From contig NZ_AP027293.1 of assembly GCF_030295765.1 (NCBI RefSeq), forward strand, positions 108,194 to 172,193: a stretch of DNA of 64,000 nt. Direction: 5' to 3'. The notes beneath the pieces were generated by a model. That model did no database searches and had not been told where the DNA came from. It saw only the letters and a program-made list of their open reading frames with translations. Position 1 is the first letter of the stretch, and every line of letters starts with the position of its first letter. This stretch comes from Neptuniibacter halophilus. GTDB taxonomy: Bacteria > Pseudomonadota > Gammaproteobacteria > Pseudomonadales > Balneatricaceae. Of the stretch, positions 1-9,464 are shown one piece after another. A program made the translations under genes and the position numbers.

Positions 1-56
1 TCCGGAATAGCATGCAATTGCACGATTCACTACTATCTACTCATAGGAGGCCTATC

Positions 57-215
57 ATGGCTAACAACAAGAAAACTGTTTCTCAGGTTCAGAAAGACCA
101 TCATAGCCAGCAGCTGAACAAGCACATTGGCAGCTCAGGTTCCAATAAGGTGAACTCCCAGGTTCATGGTAACCGCTCTAAGCAGCTCACCCAGAACCAG
201 CAAAAGGATCAGTAA
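57..215 (+). CDS. small polar hypothetical protein (52 aa)
   Basis: A 52-residue, highly polar protein rich in Gln, Asn, Ser, Lys and His, with no hydrophobic core, Cys or signal peptide. The ATG at 57 is chosen because a strong AGGAGG lies 6 bases upstream; an upstream in-frame start at 12 lacks one. The composition resembles small basic, disordered stress or DNA-binding proteins, but I do not recognise a family. It is followed within 15 bases by a perfect 9-bp GC hairpin, so it is probably a short independent transcript. Confidence 0.6.
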   Translation: MANNKKTVSQVQKDHHSQQLNKHIGSSGSNKVNSQVHGNRSKQLTQNQQKDQ

Positions 216-228
216 GTAAGGATGCCCG

Positions 229-249
229 CCCCCGGCCACCGGCCGGGGG
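229..249 (+). terminator. GC-rich hairpin after the first gene
   Basis: CCCCCGGCC (229-237) pairs perfectly with GGCCGGGGG (241-249) around a 3-base loop. The following tract ATATTT is only weakly U-rich, so it is an imperfect intrinsic terminator or a transcript-stabilising hairpin. Confidence 0.6.
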
Positions 250-267
250 ATATTTCACGGAGAGCAC

Positions 268-1845
268 ATGGATAAGAATTTAGCATTTGCCAATCACGGC
301 GAAGTCATCAAGATGCTTTACAAAGCCTTTGGCGTACTCCCTAGAAAAAATGCCCTTGGTGATGACGGACTGGATGACACCGCCAAAAAGAGGGTCCAAC
401 AGGTACTGAATCGATTGGCGAAAGAGGAAGGTAAACTTCAGGGTAACCTGGCCGGGGCCCATAAAAGACTCGCCTATATCCTCGCCGGCTATTTCCCCCT
501 TCCGATTATGGAACCTATCATTGAGGTGCTGAACGACCTGCTCGATGGGTATGCTCATTTTGTCAGTAATGAAGGCACCTTTCTGAACAGAGAGCAGTCG
601 TTACGCTATGCTATCTCAATAAAAGCAGTGCCAATAGCTGTGGATTCGCTTTATTTTCATCTCCACTGGTTTAGCCTTGTCGCAGTGGATCTGGACATGC
701 CTGACGATCCCTACTGGTTTCTGCCGTCATTCGAAGAGGGCAAGGATGGCCGAACAACCATCACCTACCCATTAGGGAAAGCTCTGGAATGGGCTTACCA
801 ACTGTGTGAGACATCGCAAACCCAGTTCCATTACCCCGGTAAATCAGCTCAAACAGACTCCCCCGAGCTGGTACAGAACCTTGAAAATGCGATTAACTGG
901 AAAAAAGGTCGTGCCCTTCCCGCGTTACCAGCGTTAAGAAAAAATCTATTACTTTCTTTTACAAAAATGGACGAAGCCGGCAGGCCGGTCCCCCCCCAAA
1001 AAATAACGGCGATCTTCACTGTCGTTGTGATTGCTCGCGTTACGACCTATCTGGCAACGGAAATTAACAAGCACTTCGGCACAGCGTACCTGCAGGAACT
1101 CTGCCAGCAGTTCCGAACCTATGCTGACTGGCGAAGAATAGAGACCGACGAATTTTTACGCCAAGTGCTCCCGGTGGTGACCGCCGTACCTGGAGAGGAA
1201 CAGGCACGCTGGCAACATGCCTGCATGCACCATCACCGGTTTCTAAAAAAGAAACAAATGGATGCCGCCAAAGAGTACATCGCGCACTGCAACTCCACCG
1301 GGCAACTGCCACCAGAGGACGCAGTGACGAAGCTCGCTAACCGTCTGGGCGATTATGCGGTGCGTGTTCTCCACGATCTAAACCAGCGCCAACAGGGCTA
1401 TCACCCGCCAGCTGAATTTATAGAAATGCTCGGCCTTGGTATGGAACTCAAGAAGGCCGCCAAGACCGAATGGAAGCAAATAGATGACTATGCCGCCACA
1501 CTGGCAGAGCATGGCCAAGAAAACGTGCTCAACTGGCTGGAGCAATGGATCAGGGGAGCCTATCACCACCACCGGGAACAATGGGACAATGCCCTGCCCT
1601 ACTACCGCAAGGCATTTAAGTTAGCTAAATACCGCGCCGGGGGAGAGCAACATAATCTGGTTCGGCAATACCTTACCGCAGCGGCCAAGACTCAGAAAAA
1701 AGTAGATTTTAAACAAGGCGTTGAATGGGCACGCATTATGGGAATAAAGGTTTTTTGGCTTCCAGCTGACGAAGAGCTTACTGACGAGAACATTGCCATG
1801 GCTATGGCCGTTTTTGAGGAAGTCACTTTCGCCAAGCCGTTGTGA
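268..1845 (+). CDS. hypothetical protein, 525 aa, helical, TPR-like C-terminus
   Basis: A soluble 525-residue protein with no signal peptide or membrane segment. The last 150 residues have the spacing of tetratricopeptide helices (a stretch with HREQWDNALPYYRKAFKLAK near residues 433-452), which suggests a protein-interaction surface. The rest is unrecognised. The start follows GGAGAG 9 bases upstream. The gene stands alone, with a hairpin on its 5' side and a strong terminator 160 bases downstream. No catalytic motif is visible. Confidence 0.7.
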   Translation: MDKNLAFANHGEVIKMLYKAFGVLPRKNALGDDGLDDTAKKRVQQVLNRLAKEEGKLQGNLAGAHKRLAYILAGYFPLPIMEPIIEVLNDLLDGYAHFVSNEGTFLNREQSLRYAISIKAVPIAVDSLYFHLHWFSLVAVDLDMPDDPYWFLPSFEEGKDGRTTITYPLGKALEWAYQLCETSQTQFHYPGKSAQTDSPELVQNLENAINWKKGRALPALPALRKNLLLSFTKMDEAGRPVPPQKITAIFTVVVIARVTTYLATEINKHFGTAYLQELCQQFRTYADWRRIETDEFLRQVLPVVTAVPGEEQARWQHACMHHHRFLKKKQMDAAKEYIAHCNSTGQLPPEDAVTKLANRLGDYAVRVLHDLNQRQQGYHPPAEFIEMLGLGMELKKAAKTEWKQIDDYAATLAEHGQENVLNWLEQWIRGAYHHHREQWDNALPYYRKAFKLAKYRAGGEQHNLVRQYLTAAAKTQKKVDFKQGVEWARIMGIKVFWLPADEELTDENIAMAMAVFEEVTFAKPL

Positions 1846-2005
1846 TCCCAACCCCCAGCTATTGTCGGGTGCCCAGCGATGGGCACAACGGTATAAATTA
1901 TTTACCAGACGGTTCTTTTTTATGCCACCGTTTTACAATACTATTTTAGACTCATTGGGTATTGTCCTTGTTGGGCTCAATGTTCTAAGAGCGAATAGGA
2001 AGTTC

Positions 2006-2032
2006 GGCCTCTCACTGAGAGGCCTTTTTTTT
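2006..2032 (+). terminator. rho-independent terminator
   Basis: GGCCTCT (2006-2012) pairs with AGAGGCC (2018-2024), followed directly by eight T residues. It ends transcription of the 268-1845 gene. It lies only 12 bases upstream of the EAL-HDOD start codon, so any transcript of that gene from upstream would have to read through it. Confidence 0.85.
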
Positions 2033-2044
2033 GGGGGTTCCATC

Positions 2045-3319
2045 ATGCACGTTGCAGATCTTTGTTTGGATGAGCTTCAGCATTCTTTGCCGACCGACCG
2101 ATTTCAAATAGGACGGCAGGCCATCATAGACCGCAATATGGAAACTTACGGCTTTGAATTGCTGTTCAGACCTATTGATCGCCTCTCCCGTGACATATCA
2201 GGTGAAGCAGCCACTTCCCAGGTCATCGCCAGCAGCATGACAGACGCGGATTTACCCACCCTACGCAACCTAAATAAACCCCTCTTCATCAATATGACCA
2301 AAGAGCATTTGATGAACCTCCATCTAATCGGCCTACCACCTGAAATGGTGATCTACGAGATATTGGAAGACATCATCGTAGACGATCGGCTGGTGGACCG
2401 TATCAAGATGCAACGCGGCATGGGTTACCGGTTCGCTTTGGATGATTTCTCAATGAATAAGCACAACCGGCGACTGATACCGCTGGTGTCCTACGTAAAA
2501 CTGGATGTGCTGGCCTTATCTCCCTTAGAGCTGGAGCAGCATGTCCGGACCATCAAGCAGTACGGTCCCTCCTATGTGAAGCTGGTGGCAGAAAAGGTCG
2601 AAACCTACGAACAGTTCCTGAAATGCCAGGAGATGGGATTTGATTACTTTCAGGGGTTCCTGTTCTCTAAGCCTGATCTGATTACTGGATTTGCGTTGTC
2701 GCCAGTGCAGAACAGTGTCTACCGGGTACAACATTGCCTGAACAATCCGGAGTGCAGCTATCAGGAGATCGCAGCCCTGTTATCTGAAGATCCCGCCTTG
2801 GTCTATAAACTTCTGCGGTTTATCGGTAACACGCACAAGGTTATGCCTGCTGACCAGCTCACTTCACTACTGGAAGGCATTGGCAAAAATAAGCTTCGAG
2901 TAATGATGTCCTTGTTTGCCCACGGCCAATTACGCACTGGCCCAGCCGAGATCGCCCGACAAGCTCTACTGAAAGCACACCAATCTCGCCAGGTAGCGAT
3001 CGATCATAAGCTGGCAAAGCCTGAACAGTATTTCTTTGCCGGTCTCATCTCTCATTTGGATGACTTTACCCAGCGCCCGATCCGCAGCCTGCTCTCCCAA
3101 TTACCCATCTCCCGGCAAATAAAAGAAGCCGTCACAAACGGCACGGGAATTATCGGGGAGGTATTGGATGCTGTTAGCTCCTCAACCCACTTTGATCCTA
3201 TTGGGATGAGCCTTCCTGTAAATGACTATACAGAAACGGTAACCCTCTCCCAGGTGCAATGCGAAACTGCGGTAGACCTGATCATAGAGGGCTTAGGGGA
3301 ACGATTAGACAAGCGTTAG
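2045..3319 (+). CDS. EAL-HDOD domain signalling protein
   Basis: A 424-residue protein with an N-terminal EAL-like domain (about residues 10-230; landmarks FELLFRP, ALDDF, YVKLD, AEKVET, FQGFLF) and a C-terminal HDOD domain (about 235-410). This is the YuxH/EAL-HDOD architecture found in gammaproteobacteria. The EAL triplet reads ELL, and the stretch after DDF lacks the usual GTGYSSL, so c-di-GMP phosphodiesterase activity is doubtful and a binding or regulatory role is more likely. The ATG at 2045 is chosen because it begins the domain and lies just after a terminator; the open frame continues upstream to 1793 through the terminator hairpin. Its stop overlaps the end of the opposing frameshifted reading frame from the Wadjet operon. 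Confidence 0.85.
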   Translation: MHVADLCLDELQHSLPTDRFQIGRQAIIDRNMETYGFELLFRPIDRLSRDISGEAATSQVIASSMTDADLPTLRNLNKPLFINMTKEHLMNLHLIGLPPEMVIYEILEDIIVDDRLVDRIKMQRGMGYRFALDDFSMNKHNRRLIPLVSYVKLDVLALSPLELEQHVRTIKQYGPSYVKLVAEKVETYEQFLKCQEMGFDYFQGFLFSKPDLITGFALSPVQNSVYRVQHCLNNPECSYQEIAALLSEDPALVYKLLRFIGNTHKVMPADQLTSLLEGIGKNKLRVMMSLFAHGQLRTGPAEIARQALLKAHQSRQVAIDHKLAKPEQYFFAGLISHLDDFTQRPIRSLLSQLPISRQIKEAVTNGTGIIGEVLDAVSSSTHFDPIGMSLPVNDYTETVTLSQVQCETAVDLIIEGLGERLDKR

Positions 3320-3884
3320 CTGGTTATAAATGCCAATCCCCTCTTACCTTGCAATTTATCAATGCCGTTAGCTTTCGCTGCTTCGTTTGTAAAAAACTTT
3401 TCTAGCTGGGCAGTTATCGGGCTCTTATTGCTTGCATCCATATACCCTTGGGTAATTTATTAGGGCTTTTCTTGTTATAGTCCCAAGCGAAGATGTTCGA
3501 GTAAATCATGCCTTCAGGCGGTAAATTTAAGCCTTCAGCGACCTCTAGATAATATCTCTTTAGATGGCTGCTAATTTTGCGTTTCATCTCACCGTCAGGG
3601 CCTGTTTTCAAGTGCCAACTGTAGCGATGAATTGCCTCTTCAATAATTTGATCAAGGTTGCCTTCTTTATTGGCCTTTACGATTCGCTCAAGCGTATTAC
3701 GGTGGTTATTGGTATTCCAACCAGCCGTTTCCCTGCCTACGAAGAGAACCTTAGGAGATGCTTCAGCATAAGCCTCAAAAGGGACAGGTAGAAATACACC
3801 TGAAAAAAGATCCTTTACTGTCCATTCAAGATCATCTGTGATCTCTGAGAGAATACCTTTGTATCGTTGTGTCAGATCATTCAA
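3316..3884 (-). pseudogene. fifth gene of the Wadjet operon, probably frameshifted (DNA-glycosylase-like look)
   Basis: The intact frame (3414-3884) encodes 156 residues with two conserved-looking blocks, VLFVGRETAGW and MIYSNIFAWD, loosely reminiscent of uracil-DNA-glycosylase-fold proteins. It ends abruptly in MQAIRAR. Shifting frame around 3448 (at CCCAAGGG) opens 43 more codons without a stop, ending at 3316. That could be the original C-terminus, making this a frameshift mutant, but the tail is not matched to any known protein. The start overlaps the JetD stop by 4 bases (ATGA), so it is translationally coupled to jetD. Function unknown; the glycosylase resemblance is weak. Confidence 0.5.
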
Positions 3885-4771
3885 TTTAGCAATTCAACTC
3901 CTTCTTGCTCCAATGCTTTACCTAGCTCTTGCATAAGGTGTGTCAAAGGGCGTAAGCCTATTAAGCTATCGTTCTCTTCAATAGTTTTTGCGGCTTTAAT
4001 AAAAGCCTCATGATTTTTGTCTTTCAAAAAGATACTGGATGTACCCCATTTAGTAATCAGATCTTTGAATTCATCCAATAATAGGAATTCTACACCCTTA
4101 CCATTCAAGGCGTTCCGTAGCCGAAGGTGCTCCCTCAAACCGATCCCATCATAATCAGGGAAATGAATGATCTTCTTAAATCGTTGTTGAGATAACCAAG
4201 ACTTAAAAGGCCCAGAGAGTACACCTGGATACTGAAGAATTACATCAGTTTCAGTAACCTTTTCTATCCAATCTAAATCGATAAACAGCTGCCTATTTTC
4301 GACCAATAGCAATACCGGTGCTTCACCTTGACGAATAAATCTCCAATCATCATCAGGCGTTACTTCTATTCCAGCCACACCACATAAAGCGGTTAAGTTC
4401 GACAGATTTATTTGTTTTCTTCGATGAATGGCAAAGATATCAGGCTTAAGGGTTTTAAGATGGAGATACATTACTTGCTGGGCAGTTCTACGATTCTTAG
4501 TCTCTTTGCCATCAGCCAGATTCTGGGCCTTCTCAGACAAATCTTCATATTCCAAATCAAACTGATCGTTCATACCCTGAAGGAAAGTTTGTAGGCCTTC
4601 CCCCTTCTTATAATGGGCTCCCGCACCCGCTTTAACCTTTTCCAGCAAAGCTGTTGATAGACAAAGCGTATCTAACCATTCTCTATGACGTTTTTTGCAT
4701 TTGCTAATAGCAACGGGGCCTTGAGAAATCTGTTTAAGAATGTGGTACTGATCGCGATCGATGTCCATCAA
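3881..4771 (-). CDS. jetD: Wadjet nuclease subunit JetD (Toprim)
   Basis: 296 residues. The C-terminal half carries a Toprim-like core: the glutamate in LLLVEN (about residue 157) and the DxD in HFPDYDGIG (about 208-212). In Wadjet systems JetD is the Toprim nuclease that cuts closed circular plasmid DNA after the SMC motor JetABC has extruded it. The start overlaps the JetC stop (ATGA). At 296 residues it is shorter than type I JetD proteins, so this may be a type II or III system; the subtype was not determined. Confidence 0.85.
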   Translation of the reverse strand: MMDIDRDQYHILKQISQGPVAISKCKKRHREWLDTLCLSTALLEKVKAGAGAHYKKGEGLQTFLQGMNDQFDLEYEDLSEKAQNLADGKETKNRRTAQQVMYLHLKTLKPDIFAIHRRKQINLSNLTALCGVAGIEVTPDDDWRFIRQGEAPVLLLVENRQLFIDLDWIEKVTETDVILQYPGVLSGPFKSWLSQQRFKKIIHFPDYDGIGLREHLRLRNALNGKGVEFLLLDEFKDLITKWGTSSIFLKDKNHEAFIKAAKTIEENDSLIGLRPLTHLMQELGKALEQEGVELLN

Positions 4772-7557
4772 GCAGCAGTCCCTTCAATAATTTCCGTCTT
4801 TCTAGGTTTAATCACATCCCAAGAATCTGGAGTAATGATGCAACGATCATTGGGAGTCAACCTGATCTGGATCGAGTAATGACAGGTTGTTTGTGCTTCC
4901 ACAGAAGCCATAGCCAAACTAAATCCATAGCTTTCTGCAATGTTTACCAATGATTTCTGGTTTTGGTCATCTAATCTAGCCGCTTCATCCAGAACTAATA
5001 TAGAGCGGTAAGTAGTCTTAGAATCACCATACATCTGATACAGCAGGTTCATGCCTAGAATCAACTGAATAGTGGCCTTTGTGCCAGTAGATCCTGCTTT
5101 ATTGATATCAGTCACGCGATGTTCTTGTTCGCCTGTTTTTTTCACTACGTAACAAAGAGAAAACAAATCAGCTAAACGAATGCCACCGGCCTGAGTGTAG
5201 TGCTGAAAAAGTGTGTCTTTGGCTTTTTCTAGCATTTTGTGGTTTTCACTTCGATCAGCAAGAAGATCTAAGGTTTCACCGGCTTCCACTTGATTAACTT
5301 GTTCTAGTACGGCTCTTATTTGAGGGACGATTGCTGTATTTTCGACAACCTCTACTTTGAACTTTTCGAGATCGCTTATTTTTCGTTTATTGATACGTCT
5401 GTTAAAGGCATTTAACTCACGAGTAAAGGCTTCTAAATCATCTGACAACGTTTTAAGGCCACTACCCACGGTAGCTAAAGCTGCTTCGACGGATTTATTC
5501 AATATACGCTCTTCGTTGTCGAGATTGTTTGTTAGCTCTATCAGTTTTTCTAAGCGTTCCTCTAAAGGATTTACATGATCAAATCGATGTAAGCCTTGTT
5601 CCTGAAGCTTACTCAAATTAGAGCCAATTTGAATGAAACCTGACTTGATAGCTTGGCAATCAGAGTTATATTGATCGAGTATCTCAACCAAATTTTCAGG
5701 AGTAACAATGATAGGCTCAACATCATCGGCATAATCAGGGTTAAGATGCTGCAGAGTTAGGTCAATTCTTTTACCAATTAGCTTATCTAATTGCCTTTTT
5801 TTCTGATCAAGTCCTGATAACTGTTGCCCAATGTTAATAATTTGTTCATTAAAATTTGCAATTAATGTGGATAGATTTGTTTTGTCACTTTCCAGCTCAA
5901 TGATGCTCGATTCGATTGAACTGAATTTCTCTTTGTCTTCAGCCTCACTCGCTAAAAGTATTTGATAGTCTTTATATCTACTCAATGCTAACTTAGACTG
6001 ATTCAATGCTTCTTCTGCATTTCGCTGTTTCTGTTCTATGTCAGCATTAGATTCAGCAGCGGTTAGCTCGCCTTGCAAGTCAATCGCTTTCCTTTCGTAT
6101 TCTTCTATGGCTTTCTGCAGCTCTAAAGGGTCATCTGATGGTTTGTGAATAGGTAAGGATGAAAGGCTAATCTTCACACCTGGGAGATTAAGCTCATTAC
6201 GGTCAAAGATACCTGTATCAGCAATCTCACCGCTCAAAAAGTTTGAGAACAGGCTAGGATCAGTAATCTTCACATCATGTTTAGTCGAAAGCGCTAACAT
6301 CTCTGTGCTCGCAATCTTGCTAAGCTGCTCTGCTTCATCTTTTGGTAATTCTTCATACAAAGCATCTAACAAGCTATGCCCAATGCTCTCTATTCGTCTT
6401 GTTATCTTCCCAATTTCTTTACGCGTTTGGTTCAAGTCAGACCTAATAACGCTGATTGGTCGAACATCCCTTTTCTCCAGCTGAAGCATCGCTTTGTAGA
6501 GTGCTCGCTTTTGATCTACGTCAGCCGTCATCTGAGATTCAGATGTGATTAACTGAAATTCAGTTTTCAAGTTGGCAAGCTTTTCCTTTTTTTTATCTAA
6601 CTCGTCACGCTCAGATTCCAATCCCGATATACGTTTGCCTATATCAGTGATCTTGGCCAATGACTCCTTGGATTCGCCCCTGTAGTGCTGCTCCTCTTTC
6701 TGCAAGCGATCTTTTTCACCTTGATGCCATGATGAAAAGTTTCTCAAGGCATCATCAATACCCTGACCCACCATCGATACCTTGCCTCTTAGCTGCCTAA
6801 GCTTTTGGTATTCTATGCGAGCCTTTTCAGTAGCTTCCTGATTAGCCTTTACGGCCTTTAATTCCCTGATTTGGATGTCTACGTCCTTGAAAGCCTCTGT
6901 CCATAGCCTTTGCATATCTAGCTTATCATCGACTGTTTGACGGTGAATGATCGCCATTAAATACTGCTTTATCTCATGACTGCTGATATCACTCAGTTGC
7001 AGAAGCTTACGTTGTACCGTTTGGAAGTTATGCTTCTGGCTTTGTTGGTTTAACGGAAAGATCGTAATCGGGTATTGGGCTGAGAATTTGTTTGTTCCAC
7101 CAGCTAGTAGAGAGGTTAGTTCTTTAGGCTTCAAAGATGCGGCAATCATACCCTTGCTAGCTAAGTGCGCAGCGATATTTTGAACGGTGACAGGTTTACC
7201 ATCATCCATGAAGTCGTGAACGTCTAATTTCCCCTTATATACAAAGTATTTAAGGGTGTCGTTCAATGTATCTTTACATACAAAAATGACAAACAGCCCA
7301 GCTGGCACTTGTATTTCCATCGCAATGTACGAGTGTGAAGATCGGAAATAGAATTTGCGAGACTCTTCCGTGCTATATCCATCGAAGGAGAGCAATGACT
7401 GATCTGCGATCAAGATATAGGAGATCGCATTAAGCAAGGTAGTTTTTCCTTTATTGTTTCTAATATGCAGCGACAAGCTTCTATCTAAAGGAATTTCCGC
7501 ATAATCATAGGTACCCACATTTAAGAGCATTAATTTACGCATACCATTCTCAAACAT
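4768..7557 (-). CDS. jetC: Wadjet SMC-like ATPase JetC
   Basis: A 929-residue SMC/MukB-like protein. An N-terminal nucleotide-binding motif (about residues 30-42, NNKGKTTLLNAI) is followed by about 500 residues of coiled coil and a C-terminal Walker B (SILVLDEAARLD, about 848-859). It is the DNA-extruding motor of Wadjet and works with the kleisin-like JetA and the KITE-like JetB. The Walker A is atypical: the first glycine of GxxxxGKT is replaced in HIRNNKGKT, though GKTT is intact. The start overlaps the jetB end by 8 bases, consistent with a coupled operon. The Walker residues and the operon order support the call. Confidence 0.9.
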   Translation of the reverse strand: MFENGMRKLMLLNVGTYDYAEIPLDRSLSLHIRNNKGKTTLLNAISYILIADQSLLSFDGYSTEESRKFYFRSSHSYIAMEIQVPAGLFVIFVCKDTLNDTLKYFVYKGKLDVHDFMDDGKPVTVQNIAAHLASKGMIAASLKPKELTSLLAGGTNKFSAQYPITIFPLNQQSQKHNFQTVQRKLLQLSDISSHEIKQYLMAIIHRQTVDDKLDMQRLWTEAFKDVDIQIRELKAVKANQEATEKARIEYQKLRQLRGKVSMVGQGIDDALRNFSSWHQGEKDRLQKEEQHYRGESKESLAKITDIGKRISGLESERDELDKKKEKLANLKTEFQLITSESQMTADVDQKRALYKAMLQLEKRDVRPISVIRSDLNQTRKEIGKITRRIESIGHSLLDALYEELPKDEAEQLSKIASTEMLALSTKHDVKITDPSLFSNFLSGEIADTGIFDRNELNLPGVKISLSSLPIHKPSDDPLELQKAIEEYERKAIDLQGELTAAESNADIEQKQRNAEEALNQSKLALSRYKDYQILLASEAEDKEKFSSIESSIIELESDKTNLSTLIANFNEQIINIGQQLSGLDQKKRQLDKLIGKRIDLTLQHLNPDYADDVEPIIVTPENLVEILDQYNSDCQAIKSGFIQIGSNLSKLQEQGLHRFDHVNPLEERLEKLIELTNNLDNEERILNKSVEAALATVGSGLKTLSDDLEAFTRELNAFNRRINKRKISDLEKFKVEVVENTAIVPQIRAVLEQVNQVEAGETLDLLADRSENHKMLEKAKDTLFQHYTQAGGIRLADLFSLCYVVKKTGEQEHRVTDINKAGSTGTKATIQLILGMNLLYQMYGDSKTTYRSILVLDEAARLDDQNQKSLVNIAESYGFSLAMASVEAQTTCHYSIQIRLTPNDRCIITPDSWDVIKPRKTEIIEGTAA

Positions 7558-8137
7558 GATCTACCTCCATATCCTTATCAGACTTTTTTTCTTGTTCGTT
7601 TTGTAGGTTTACTGCAGCTTGCAGAAACCGTTGCACTGGCGCTCTAAAATAGAATTGAACCCCATCAGTGTCGCAAAACCCAGATCGCTTAAGTCTGTGG
7701 TACTTATCCATCAAGGTTTCTTCGTTACCGATGCCCCCTTGTTCTAAAAGCATCTTATTTGAATCGAACTGTTCTCTGATGAGTTCGCGAGTTATAGGTG
7801 ATTGCGTGATATAACTTATCGCTTCATAGCCCTTGTTGGTAAGCAGCTCTACCAATGTCCACACAGTCAAAGCCATTTCTCTTGTGCTTTTGTTGAGATT
7901 TCCTGACTCTTTTCCGCTGAGATAAATGAAGCCGTGTGGATCATGATTCAACTCATATCCTAAGAGCGCAAATATAGCTTTATACTGGTCTTGGAATTGA
8001 TCGAGTTCAGTGAACAAAACATTATCTGATCGACTTATGTGGTATCCGTTGCGTGTCATGCGATCGATGATATCTGATGCATTCGGAAGCGCTTTTAAAT
8101 CTATATTCACTCCGGATTTCTCCCTGTAACTTTGCAA
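7550..8137 (-). CDS. jetB: Wadjet KITE/MukE-like subunit JetB
   Basis: A 195-residue winged-helix type protein in the second position of the operon, where Wadjet places the MukE/KITE-like JetB that bridges kleisin and SMC. It overlaps jetA by 31 bases upstream and jetC by 8 bases downstream. There is no signal peptide or membrane segment, and the C-terminal 25 residues are charged. The call rests on position, size and the company of unmistakable JetC and JetD. Confidence 0.85.
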   Translation of the reverse strand: MQSYREKSGVNIDLKALPNASDIIDRMTRNGYHISRSDNVLFTELDQFQDQYKAIFALLGYELNHDPHGFIYLSGKESGNLNKSTREMALTVWTLVELLTNKGYEAISYITQSPITRELIREQFDSNKMLLEQGGIGNEETLMDKYHRLKRSGFCDTDGVQFYFRAPVQRFLQAAVNLQNEQEKKSDKDMEVDHV

Positions 8138-9345
8138 CTGTATGTTTCGAAGATCACTTCTTGAAGATCGTAACCTGCTCTTTGCGTGGTACGCTCTAAT
8201 TCGAATGCTTGAATTTCTTTAAGTTTGTAGTAGGCACGAATCAACTGGCGATCTGCACAATGACCGTAATGATCATTTAGCCACGCCATCAGGTCGGATA
8301 CTGGAAGTGCGGTTTTCAATTCTTCTAACAAAGAATCGAAATCTAAGAGTACGTTGCCTTCTTCTAGAACCGGCGATAAATCTATAGTGGGTTCATCATC
8401 GGATTCAAATTCTGAAGCACGTTCGTAAAACTGTTCTATTGCAGTAGTGGAAGAGACAAGCGCCGTATTGGTAGAACCAGCAAGAAATCCAGAAAGAGCC
8501 TTATCTAGGTTTAATTGACCTTTCTCGAATCTACGCAAATTGTTAGCAATAGCTTTGGTGTATGCGCTGTTTTGCCTTATTTCATCTTTGAGAGGTTTTA
8601 CCCTTTCAACCGAGCGCTGCAATGTATCCCTGCTTAGCTTGATTAGGTCATTTGTTCGCGCAATAACGTGCGATAAGCCATGTGAGTGGCTAATTAAATT
8701 ACCTGTGATAGTGGAATCTTGTTGTAATGCGATGATCGTTTTCTTTGCCATATCAATAGTCGAAGAGAATTCGCCTTCCGGCTTAACCATCGATATCAAT
8801 GGATCTAAATATAGATCCCATGCCTCTAAAACCTGTTCATATCGTTTTTGAGCACCGACTTCTATATCTCTACTTTTAGCATCTGTTACTAAATCAGCAA
8901 TGGCCTGCTCATTCTTTTCCATGTATCGAGTTATGTGGCGCAACCGGCCATCTAACAGTCTTGCTGACTTCTCAAAAAGCTCACTATCATAGTTCCTGTA
9001 ACCCTCTTCTAACTGTTCCACGCGCCGACGAACATCTTTGATATATCCATGAAGTTCTTCAATGAGGCCGAGTTGATATTCACACATCAAGGCTTCAATA
9101 AAGATCCGGACATCATCATTGATTTGCAGCTGATCAGATCGAGCGAAGTTAATCAGCAACTCATTACTACGTAATTTCTCAACCTGCTCTATGTGATCAG
9201 TTTTGGATGAGTCAGGGTTTACACGTGCCATTGTGTAAACAGCTTCATCAAATGAAAAAGCCCCTTGCTGGTGTCGGTCTAACATTTCACGAATAAACAC
9301 GAAGTTTTGAGAGAGAGCACGAACAAGTCTAAGAGGTTCAAACAT
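8107..9345 (-). CDS. jetA: Wadjet kleisin/MukF-like subunit JetA
   Basis: A 412-residue, largely helical protein with coiled-coil stretches (about residues 95-170 and 215-290), the first gene of the jetABCD operon. JetA is the MukF-like kleisin that closes the SMC ring and recruits JetB. The N-terminal 90 residues look like a winged-helix dimerisation domain. The operon promoter must lie in the 119-base divergent gap shared with the WYL regulator. Confidence 0.85.
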   Translation of the reverse strand: MFEPLRLVRALSQNFVFIREMLDRHQQGAFSFDEAVYTMARVNPDSSKTDHIEQVEKLRSNELLINFARSDQLQINDDVRIFIEALMCEYQLGLIEELHGYIKDVRRRVEQLEEGYRNYDSELFEKSARLLDGRLRHITRYMEKNEQAIADLVTDAKSRDIEVGAQKRYEQVLEAWDLYLDPLISMVKPEGEFSSTIDMAKKTIIALQQDSTITGNLISHSHGLSHVIARTNDLIKLSRDTLQRSVERVKPLKDEIRQNSAYTKAIANNLRRFEKGQLNLDKALSGFLAGSTNTALVSSTTAIEQFYERASEFESDDEPTIDLSPVLEEGNVLLDFDSLLEELKTALPVSDLMAWLNDHYGHCADRQLIRAYYKLKEIQAFELERTTQRAGYDLQEVIFETYSCKVTGRNPE

Positions 9346-9464
9346 CGACCTTTCCCTTGGACAGATAACGAGTTTGTATTGTATTAGGGTATCAAATGAT
9401 ATGGTAGATGATATATATACAGTTTATAATGATACTAGGCATCATAATGATAGGCGATAGATAA
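9346..9464. promoter_or_regulatory. divergent promoter region of the Wadjet operon and its WYL regulator
   Basis: This AT-rich gap holds several TATCA...TGATA type arms, for example GTATCAAATGATAT (9389-9402) and AATGATACTAGGCATCATAATGATAGG read in pieces from 9428 to 9453. Such repeated half-sites are what a dimeric regulator of both promoters would need. The most likely binder is the WYL protein encoded immediately to the right. Individual -10/-35 boxes are not assigned. Confidence 0.5.
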
